DNA of 64,000 nucleotides, from assembly GCA_903813345.2 (NCBI GenBank), contig CAIIXF020000004.1, positions 21,794,477-21,858,476 on the forward strand. Reading direction: 5' to 3'. Below the pieces are notes generated by a model. It ran no database searches, had not been told where the DNA came from, and worked only from the letters and a program-made list of their open reading frames with translations. Shown in pieces: positions 13,901 to 25,900 of the stretch (position 1 is the stretch's first letter; every line of letters starts with the position of its first letter). The position numbers and the translations under genes are program-made. This stretch comes from Owenia fusiformis (Eukaryota > Annelida > Polychaeta > Sabellida > Oweniidae).

Positions 13901-16900
13901 AGTATTTAATCAATCCAAATATTTCAAGTCCAAATGACCATCCTTTTACCATATAGTCAATTTGTAACTTTGTTCAATTAGTTTGTGATCCAAATTTGTC
14001 AGCAAATTGTTTCAGAACGATTGTTGAATCTATTTTTCAAAAATTTCAACTTTTTGTGTGAATTCTTATTTTCTCCTGACAGTCAATTAATACTTTTGAT
14101 GTCGCCTTAATTCTGTTACATACTAAAATGAAGAGGTAGAGGCATGAAAAAATTATCTGACACTGTGAGGAAAAGGAAATATGAGAACACACAACAGGAT
14201 CTTGTTAATTGCGTTTAAGATGTCATAGTCCCATGCAAATGATTCCTCAAACTTTCGAGCACAAAGTTTATTAAACATTCACAGTTGTTTCTAATTCAGA
14301 GAATTCTGAGTAATATTTAAGAATATGTGATCATCCTCTAGTATTGCATATAGTATCAGTAATTGTAATATCATGAATATGGAAATAAGTTATCTATTCT
14401 TCAGTTTAAATGTTAAATTTTAAGATAGGCACAGTGTCTTTTGTTTCAGGGTTAATGTAGGAGAACAATCCCTTCCTAAGGTGAAGCCATTCTGTTATTT
14501 GAGGTGAAGGATTATTTCCTCGTTTAATTGTCAAAATTTAGAATTTAGAAATGGATCACTGATCTGATGATTTTACATCATATAATAGTTGAGTTTAAGA
14601 TGAGAACCCTTTACGAATTGTCGCTTACTAGTTTGTTGTTCAAAGTTGTTACCTTGAATCATATGACGTATACATTTACTCAATACTGTATCATATTACA
14701 CATAGGCAACAAGTACAAATGAATGATGATATGTAAATAGGTCAAGATCGTCATATAATTAGACCAGTGTGTTAAAAAAACAGTAAAACATTTGTAATAA
14801 GTAAACAATACTTTGAGTACAAAATCCAAAAAGTATCAAAACAAAATTTTATGGCACATGTTTTTCTTAATTACAGATGACAGTTTTTTTATTTCACCAT
14901 AATGTATGAGACTTATCATTCTCACTGATACTTAAGACAATCTCTGTATTGCAAAAAAGAAACCGATAGAAGATTGTGATCTTTCATAATGGAGATCAAT
15001 GCTAGGCCTATTTTATCACTGGTTAGGTCCATCTTGAATCACAAGGTTTCACTAGCTAAAACATGTGATATATGCAGTTATAACCACCTTGGAAGTCCAA
15101 GATGGGTTAGGTCTACAAATTTAAAAAAAAGTATAATAGTGCCCCACACCCCTGTACATTAGGCTTCAGAATTATCTTGAATTATCATTAAGGTATAAGT
15201 TAAAAGAAAAAGACCAAGGCATATTTGAACTATTTCATACTAAAAAATCAAAAATTGGTTCTTAAAATTGACCAAGCACACCCATCTCCCATCAGTTATC
15301 AGATTTCAAATTCATTCAAATTTCAAATCAATCCACAAGGTGGTTTGTCTGAAAATGTACAGACATAAAGAGTAAGAGGCTGCTAACTGCTCATCTCCAA
15401 AGCTGACAGGTACAATAAAATCAGAAGACCTTAATATCTGAGAATACTACGAGCAGGTCCCGACAGTGCTTCACTTAAATTCACAACAGGTTCTACTGAA
15501 TGAAATTATTGTTATTAATATTATCAAGTGGGATAAAAACGGAATTAAACCCACGCATCTTACGACTAAGGACGTGTTAATTGATACTTGAGACGATATC
15601 CCGGAAATATGAATATTGAATGGAAGCCTGATGCCCAGACACTGACAATATTAATTACTTCTATGGAAACATGTTGTAAATGATGCTTTGCAGTGGAGAT
15701 CTTGAAAAGGGTAAATGAATACAGTAACTGTAGGGCTCTGTAGATAACACTTAAATGATTTTTATATCACAATCATTCAATCTGACAGAAGCATACCATG
15801 TTTAAACGTAAACCATGATACCATGGTATACCATGGTTTACCATGGTCTATCATGATCGGCAATGAAATTACCATCAACTCTGACCATGGTGGCAATGAT
15901 GTTTTTTTGGTCAATTTTTGACCATGGTATACCATGGTATATCATGTTATACCATGTTTCATGGTTTTTCATGTCCAAAGTTTGCCATCAAATACCATGG
16001 TATTTCATTGCCATGTTCCTGAACATCATTTACCATGGTATTACCATGGTATATCATGGTTGATTGCATTTCATGGCATTTTATTATAAGATGTGACAAT
16101 CAAATACCATGGTATTTCAATGCCATGTTCCTGACCATAATTTACCATGGTATATCATGGTTGATGGCATTTCATTATAAGATGTGACAATCAAATACCA
16201 TGGTCATACCATGGTATTTCATTGCCATGTACCTGACCATCATTTACCATGGTATTACCATTGTATATCATGGTTGATGACATTTAATGGCATTTCATTG
16301 TACTGTGTGACAATCAATTACCATGGTCATACCATGTCATTTCATTGCCAAAATCATAACTCTCATTTATCATGGTTTTATCATTGCATTTCATGGTTGG
16401 TGGTATTTCATGGCATTTTATTGTCAACCCTGACCATCAAATACTATAGTCACACCATGGTATTTCATTGCCATAATCATAACTATCATTTATCATGGCA
16501 TATCATTGCATTTCGTGGTTGATTGTATTTCATCAAACCTGACCATCCAATACCATGGTTATACCATGGTATTTCATTGCTAAAAAGAACTCTACAAGAG
16601 TCTCAAGTCTAAAATTGGTCAGAGTTGAAATGGATCATGAAATGCAATGAAATACCACGTTTAACCATGAAATGCAATGAAATACAATGATTGATCATGA
16701 TATGCAATGAAATGCAATGATCTTTCTTGCAATGCAGTGAAATACAATGAAAGGCCACGTTCAAAACATATTTTTTACATGAAATATCTTTATTAATAAA
16801 TGTTGATTAGATAACCAAATTATTATAATTAGTGATTCTGATATTCATCAAAATCACAACTTTATATACTTTTGTTCCTTTATTTAATAAATTAATTTAT

Positions 16901-19900
16901 TTTATGAATAATTAAGTTAATAACCCTAGAAACCATTTTTTTTTTGTTAAACAAATATGCTTTACTTTTATTTGACTGTTGTCGGTTAAATAGGAGATCA
17001 ACTTAATATTTTTCAAGTCAAACCTCCAGTCTTCGATTAAACATCTTGACTGTACTTCATTGCATTTGATGGTTTGCAACCATGAAATACTGCAAAATAG
17101 CAGTATTTTTAAATGCAAAATGTTAAGTATAGTTTCCACAGTATACCATAGTAGTTCGTGATAATTAAATGGCTCCATTGCATATCATGGTTAAATATCT
17201 AGACCATGATATCACTACATTTGATGGTATTTGACCATGAAATACTGTGAAACGGTGGTATTTTTTAGATACAAAATTACATGTTAATTGACCATGGTAT
17301 ACCATGGTATATCATGATCGTTAAATGGCACCATTGCATTTCATGGTCAAGAGCATTTTTTTAACATGGAGTTTCCCATTGAAAAATTACTGCCGTTTCA
17401 CAGTATTTCATGGTCAGAAACCATCAAATGCAATGATATCATGGTCAAGAAACCATCAAATGCAATGATATCATGGCCGAGAACTTGACCATGATATCAT
17501 TGCACTTGATGGTTTCTGACCATGAAATACTGCGAAACGGCAGTATTTTTTCAATGGAAAAATCCATGTTAAAAACGCACTGTTAACAATGAAATGCAAT
17601 GGTGCCATTTAACGTTCATGATCGGCCATGGTATTACCATGGTATTTCATTGCATTTCATGGCCATATACCATGGTTTCAACATGGAATTATATGCAAAA
17701 ACCTCACAACAGGCACAAAATATATATAATAGAGTAAAACTGGTATATATGAACACCTCCCAATTGTGAATATATCAAAATGTGAACACTTTTCTAAATC
17801 TGGTATCAAAAAGTCAGTAATCTTAAATTACCATTGACATTTTGTATTAAACAACTTAACAACTTAAACAACTTCACCAATTGATAACATATCGTGGATA
17901 TTTTGGAAGATATTATGTTTGAAATTGTAGGGAATATATTGGTAAATCAAATGTACATGTTGCAATTTTGTCACTCTCTATAATGGATCTGATTCTGCCT
18001 TTAAGGAAGGTGGCTTCATTGCTTAATCACTTAGATTGTCAATTTGACCAATCTAAAGCATTTATTTACAAAGATTATACCATAAAATTCTCATAATGTT
18101 ATTATTATTTGAGCTGAAATTACATTCTCTGTAATAATATGACTTTAAGAGGTTTTATACTTGATATATGGCAGACATAATACTGTAAAACCTGCAAATA
18201 AGTATAGTAGTATACTGTAAACAGGTTGAATTCACAACTTTTTAATACTTTACCTAGGAAACTTTTCTTGACTTATATCAAGCCTCTAAATCAGAGTGGA
18301 TCCTTTCCCCTCCTTCAACCTCTTATACTCTGAGAGAGAATGGAGGGCTAGAGGTAGAGGGGTGGATGGTAGCCACAATTTTGCAGGGTGTTCATTCGAA
18401 AATTGGGGGAAAGGGTACCCTTTGCATTCGTTTGACTACACTTCTTACAAGAGAGCTTCGTCTTCACTCTTTCAAACTAAAATAAACCTGTTAACTCACC
18501 GCGCCAATCAGTGTTCGTCGGCCAAATTTGACCGACGTTCTATATATGGTCATTCCTTCTGACGTCATCGTTGAGCCCGGAATTGACCAATGGCATGCGC
18601 ATATTTAATTAGAACGCATTTGCCGTATGTTTCTTCAAGCTCGCTGATTGGTGGAAGGTCAGCGCCGTAGGTCAAAAGTGATGTACCCATACTGTCACCG
18701 GTACCCATCATGGGGCGGGGCTACTAAACTGTAATATGGTCTCTACTAGGCAGAGTGTAGTTTAACTAGACTCTGCACGCAGGGTAGGGAAAGGGGGTTA
18801 CAGACCCTGCAAGCCCCTTTTTGAAATCTGAGGCCCATTTTTTCAGTGATACTTAAATATGGCCTGTTTTTGAAAATGAGGCCCAAATATGAATAAAATT
18901 TCAGTTTCAATATGACAGGGGTGGAGATTGTACTGTCCCTTTGAACTCCCCTGGCTACAGATCTTGGGGCTAGACACAACACTTCTTGTTTCCTTACAAA
19001 TGACATACAGTTCTAGTGTGCAATAAAGACTTACATCATTTCCGTGGCATTTCAAATATTCTATATCATCTGGTGAAAAGCTTGTCATTGTGATGGATTT
19101 GACTCTGTGCGGGGGAGTTATACCTCGTCTGAAAATCACAGATAGGAAGAGACCTTATATAATGTGTAGAGGGGGTTCCAAGGAGGGTGCTAGGGAGGGT
19201 AAAAGATAGTGATCTCCCGAGGATTTTTTCTCAAGTAGACATGTGAAATTCTTATTTCACAGATCTCCCGAAAATTAAGCAAAATAAAGATGTAAATATT
19301 TATGATTTTTTTAGAAATTTTGAAGTAGGTGCTGGGATGTCAAGCCAAATGGGTGCAAGCATTTATATTCAAAATCTCAAATGGGTGCAATGCATACTTG
19401 ATTAAATGCTTGAAAGATCACTGTGGGTAGGGGTTCAATCACTTATCAAGTCAATGATATAATATCCACCTGACTGAATTTCATTGTCCAACTAACCCAC
19501 ATACTGCAGACAGGGTGGGGGTGGCCTTAATTAACTGTGAAAAAAGATATATACAGCAATAAGTGTAGATTATCATAACATGCATGTAGCTGCTCCCCAT
19601 GGGTTGTGCTGTAATTATGTCCTAAAATACAGTCAGTCTAATGCATAGGTTCAAGTATTTGCCTCTTGTTGAGAAGACCTTCCATTCACTGACATAAGTC
19701 AGTAATTTTTCTTGGGACTATGCACTAAACTGTATGGTGTAATTCAGAGCATACTCAATTCAGAAATACTTTAGTCCTGCATCCAGACCATGAACCCCAC
19801 CCTCAGCAAAATGAATGTGTTCTCCAAAGGATTTTTTCTCAAGTGTGCGCAACATTTTCATTTTCATAGTTCAAACCAAATTTGGTCAAAATATATATCC

Positions 19901-22900
19901 ATTTTTCATGATTTTCTAATTTTAAAGTGGGTGGAAATGAATTCTCAGGTGGGTGCAAGCCTGCTTTTAAATTCTCAGGTGGGTGCTGCGCCCACTCGAT
20001 TTAATGCTGAGGAGATCACTAATGAATTATTCATCGCACCAACTTCTGCCAGTACTTATATGGCTCTGAACATTAGAAGGTAACATGGTCTCTATGCAAG
20101 ACTAAAAGTACATTATAATCGACAAGAGTATGATAGATAAAGATGAAAGCTTGGTCTGAATTTGTGCATTTCAAAGAAAGTAGGCCCAGGTTTCCATGGT
20201 AACAGATGGGTCAAAGGGCTGCATATCTTGGCTGCCATGGTATCAAGATGAACACAACCCTCAGTTGTTACAGTAACAACCACATGCAGGTTGCTATAGT
20301 AACATTGATTGAGTTGCCATGTTCACTAAAGGCGTTGCTGTTCTGGGTTGCCATGGTAACCACACTTACATCATTTCCACTGCTCAAAATCATCAGCATC
20401 TCAGTCTCAGTGAAACTTGCCATAGATATAGATTTAACCCTGTGAGGAGGGTTAATACCACGCCTAATAAAACATGCAAAAATGTTCATATTATTTTAAA
20501 AAACAATGGAAATACTAAATAAAGTACAGATGTAATTACACATAGGAATACTGTGAAGAAAAATAATTAATTCAGAATACTATGCATTAGCATTTTATTC
20601 TGATTTTTGTCTTGAGACCCTGTAGTTTATAACCCCCCCCCCTTCCCTCTGTACTCCCCAATGCCAACATATTCTCTCTTACCCATATGCATACTGAGAT
20701 CACTGAGGAGAATATAGAAGGGGGGGGGTCAATGCATCCTGACAATCATATTTTAGAAAATTGAAACCAAGAATGTTCAACAATGTACTTTTACATAACA
20801 TATGAAGTTACATATACTGTACATTGTTCAAACTGCACTAAAAGTAAATACATACTAGTACACATATTTACATACAGGCACTTATAGATATGATATGGTT
20901 ATAATGTTATTGGGGTTATTCCGTTCAATATCATCTTTTCATGTTACAGGTCCCCTTTATTTTTAAAGAATTAAGAATTTCAATGTCTATGATCATTATG
21001 GATTATTTTTCTGATCAAAAATGTTGTTTGTTATGTTTGTTATGTTATGTTTGTTTATGTTTGTTTTTATATTTGTTTCCATTGTGGATGACCAAATTCC
21101 AATAGCACCCTTGGTATACGCAGCTAACGAAAATTGACCGGTACGGGTCAAAAGCTGGACCGGCACGGGTTAACGGTTTTATTTGAATTTAAAACAGCCA
21201 TAACTTGCTCAATATTGAGTTCCTCGTGTCTAGTTTGAAATATATGATGCCTCCCGATGCTTTTAAGTACCCCAATTTTTTACAGATTTTTAAACGGACC
21301 AAAACTCTCTAAATGCGCATTTATGCTCTTTTCTCTCGAGAACGACTGTCTCATTTTCACGATAACTTTTATTTAGTACTTCTAACATATAAGATCTATT
21401 TTTCCCCATCAAGGTATGATGTAAATGACATGCTATTTACATCTTGTGAGATTCAATGACGCGCATTTAATTTTATAAAAAATGCCAAACTTTGTGACAA
21501 AGAATTTCATCAGCTATTGCCCCGAACCGGACCGTCTTCTCGCTGCAAGCAGATTGCCCCGAACCCGTCCGTCTTCTCGCTGCAAGCAGGATGAATTCTT
21601 TGTCACAAAGTTTGGCATTTTTTATAAAATCAAACGCGCGTCATTGAAACTCACAAGATGTAAATAGCATGTCATTTACATCATACCTTGATGGGGAAAA
21701 ATAGATCTTATATGTTAGAAGTACTAAATAAAAGTTATCGTGAAAATGAGACAGTCGTTCTCGAGAGAAAAGAGCATAAATGCGCATTTAGAGAGTTTTG
21801 GTCCGTTTAAAAATCTGTAAAAAATTGGGGTACTTAAAAGCATCGGGAGGCATCATATATTTCAAATTAGACACGAGGAACTCAATATTGAGCAAGTTAT
21901 GGCTATTTTAAAATTCAAATAAAACCGTTAACCCATACCGGTCCAGCTTTTGACCCGTACCGGTCAATTTTCGTTAGCTGCGTATACCAAGGGTGAATAG
22001 ACAACTTGTAAGAAAAAATCAACTAATACTTCATTTATGTTTCAAACCAAGATTTTGAATGAAGCTGATATTTACACTACAGATTACAGATTATGGTATT
22101 AAACTACCAAAATACTGACATATTATTATATGATTTTACCAAGGGCTATAAATAGACATCCTGAAACCAAACTAAGACCATAAAATGGGTGTTAAGATTC
22201 TGACCAGATCATAATGACCTCAAAGGAAATTTTGACTTTTTGTAGATTCAACGTGAAATCATTTGATTTTCTGACTAAATATTCTGATCTATTATATGAG
22301 CTTAATTTAAAAAAAAATAAATACATCTAATTTAAAAAGTATTGATGGAGTCAAGCTCTAATGAAACGTATAACATAATATCAAGGTACAGAATATACAA
22401 TTTACTAACTACATATTTCAATGTAAAATTGAACCAAAATATTGACTGTAAGTACAAGCTGTAGAATGGGGTCAAAGGACCTAATTTAATCTCGGTGACT
22501 GGCATTTTACACAGATTTGTGACAAAATTGTGACATCAATAATGCATTCTCATTTTAGGGGTTAGAATGAAACGTTTCAAGGATTTGTGTTAATATAAGT
22601 ATATAGTAACCAGGTATTGAAATGAATTAGCAGTAATATGGTACTTTGGAATTTGTATTTTAATTATGAAAACATAAACATTTTTCATTGCAAATTTTCT
22701 GATAAAGCTGAACATTTTCAGATCAACAACAAGGGTGATCTTGCCCAAAATATCTGTTTGCTCATGCTTATTTCACTCAATTTCTCTCTAAAATTTGAAT
22801 GAAGTGTCTGATTTTCTTGCATTTCTATACAATTTAGAATGTTAACTACATGCCTGTTTACTTTATTTCTCCCTAATTCCACTCTTTTTTACTCTATTTC

Positions 22901-25900
22901 GCATTTTAAAACAAGACTACCATGACATTTTTCTTTTGGTTAATAATGTTCTATAGAATTCCAGAGATAAGAGCAGTGATTCAAAGTGCCCTCCCAAAAC
23001 CATGAATATAATATCATCAAAAGCATGCTATGGAATGATTTATGGGGTGAAAGGAGAGGAATTAGCGAGGAATATAGCATACAGGCATGTAATCAATATA
23101 TAAAAACATATGGAATTGCCAGAAAATTTAATATTTTATCCATAATTTAGAGAATTTGTTGAAATAAGAACAGGTTGAGTGAAATTATAACATAGGTGTT
23201 CAACACTAACTTGCTTGTTTCAACTATACCTTGGTATACAATATGTATATTAAATATATATGTATGTTATGTGTCATGTTTATCAAAATGGTATTCAAAG
23301 ACTGCATATGAACAGTGCATATTGCAGTGGCATAGCCAGGATTTGCCGGGGCAGGGGGGGGGGGGGGGTTCTAATGCAACCAATATGTTCTGCAAATTTA
23401 TTTTCTAAGTCAGCTAATGGTGCATTTTATACTGAACTTTTCCAAATTTGCTTTATCTCTGCCAAATTTACTTAAATTTTGCCATTACTGAGACTCAAAA
23501 AATGAACTCAACATTTGGGGGTTCACATAACTGTCGAAAAAGGTGGGTTTGTATTTCTTAGCCATGATTTCTTTTGGCACAAACCCTAAGCTCGAGACCC
23601 TCTCTCCCTACAGTCCTGAATTGGGAAATGCATGTTAATCTGGGTTAAAGGAAGATCTTCAGTTCTTGGAGGACCTAATTATTTTAAGAAATAACATTTG
23701 AGGTGTATGTTGACATGAAAAGGGTAGCAGACAAAAGGATACACCCAAAAGGTCCAAAACTCTGATTACTGAAACTCAATCAAGATGAGGCTTTGAATGA
23801 ATTAAGGGTATTTTACATAGCTTCTTCTTAAATCAATACTTTTTTTACAAGATAAATCATATTTGTGGTTTTTGTAAAGTCTGACAGACATTCATTCCCA
23901 AAAGAGATGATTTTTCCATAAATCTATTTAATCGTAATTGAAAATAGCATGACACACACTTTCAATGTCCATTTCCTTCTGTTTCATAAATCAAATCAAT
24001 TCATCTCAAAACTATATCTATAATTTGTTTCACTTGTCATGGGTATTCCACTTTTAGTCTTATAAGTAAGAAAGTGTCTGACTTTCGAGCATTTCTGCAT
24101 AATCTAACATATCAACCTCATTCCTGTGTATTTTTACACCCAGTTGAAAATTACATGCCACCCTTTTGAAAATATCATGTCGCCCTGTTGAAAATTACAT
24201 GCCACCCTTTTGAAAATTACATGTCACCCTTTTGAAAATTAAAAGCCACCCTTTTGAAAGTTACATCTCACCCTTTTGAAAATTAAAAGCCACCCTTTTG
24301 AAAATATCATGTCACCCTGTTGAAAATTACATGTCACCCTGTTGAAAATCTGTTTTTTGCACCCTGACAAGTTAAATAAATATTGACATATTTTGAATAA
24401 AATATGTAAAACTAAAAATTGAACTCTATCGAGAAAAACCTTATAAGACACTTTGTTCCTTATAGAGAGGTATTCTCCTGAACAGGTTTAACAGTAAGAT
24501 CTAATTATTTTCTTATGGGAGGACACAAGCCCTGATATACAGGATATCACTAGGAAACAGGTTAATCAAAGACCACTATAATTGCCAGCTTTACCATTTT
24601 AAAATATACCTGTCAAGGAAATTTATTGCCAGTAATATCTATTTAAGACAGGTGATCTGAGTTAGGTTCAATATGTTCAGTAGGATTTTTTATTGAATCA
24701 ATACATATAACCATTATATGTATGATATAATTGTATATATAGGATAACTACAATGAAGTTCAAAAAATTCCTATAAGAACCCTTTTTATGAACCAATCAA
24801 GATTTTTTTCCTAATTTTTTGCCTCTAAATAGTAATCAAAACTTTTTTACCATCTGGCAGTATAATTTTTGTCATATAGCAAACAAGTTAACACCTTCAT
24901 GAAATATAATGACAGATCTTGATTATAAAGCTAAACAGATTGATATAAAACATGAAGATCCTGATTTATGATAATGCATATGTAATATATCATTCACTAC
25001 AGATACTGTAAAACGGGTATTGTTAGGGAGGGGTAATTGTTAGTGTACAAATAGTGACTGCCATTGAGGGAAATAGTGCAAAATATTTTCCTCAAGGGAA
25101 TATCCTGTCCACTGACATGTTCCCGAGGCTGCAGGCCGAGGGAACAAGTCAGTGGACAGGATATTCCAGAGAGGAAAATTTTTACACTATTTCCCGAAAA
25201 TGTGGCAGTCACTATTTGTTTTATTATATACCTGATAAGTACTCTGTAAACAAAAACAAAATGAGAAGTCTTTTCATTTCAATATCAAATGTTCACAGAT
25301 TCTTATTGGCATTTAAAGGCATTTTACCTTTCAACTCCTATAATCTCAGATTTGGGGGAAGATAAAATGTACTATTGACTGGTCACATGACCTAACTGGT
25401 GATTAGTACAATTCATCTTCCCTGAAAGCAGGGATTTAGGACTTTCCAGGGAATTAGTTCATCTATTCCATGTCATGTGACCATGAATAAGCCAATGAGC
25501 ATCTAGAATACATTTGAGGTATATAATAACGATTGTTAGCGATCGCTATAGTTTCGCTAAAAATTCAACTCGCTAAAATAAACCGGGGTTAAAATAAACC
25601 GGGCGCTAAAATTTGCAAATTCCCGGGAAACTACATGAATACTAGTATTTAAGGAGCTTTTCGTTCAGTGCTCGACTTCCGGTTTGTAATTTGAAAAAGG
25701 TAAATATTTTTAAATCGTATGTTTCTTTCAATATCTGAAGGATAAATAGCCATCCATCAGTGAAATAGTATTAGTAGTAAATACCATGTGCGTTAAAGTC
25801 TTACATTTTGATAATTCCTCTGTCATGTCCGTTATTCATTCTTCTGCCATAAATGATAAAATTTCTAATGCATTTCGCTAATTTGATTTTTTAAAGATTA

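Noticed and set aside
18296-18562. 88-residue open frame before the promoter-like cluster
   Set aside because: No similarity recognised, no repeat of codon pattern, and it ends inside the cluster; left unannotated.
24125-24355. CRISPR-like short repeats
   Set aside because: Spacers are not unique, units run head to tail, and the genome is eukaryotic.
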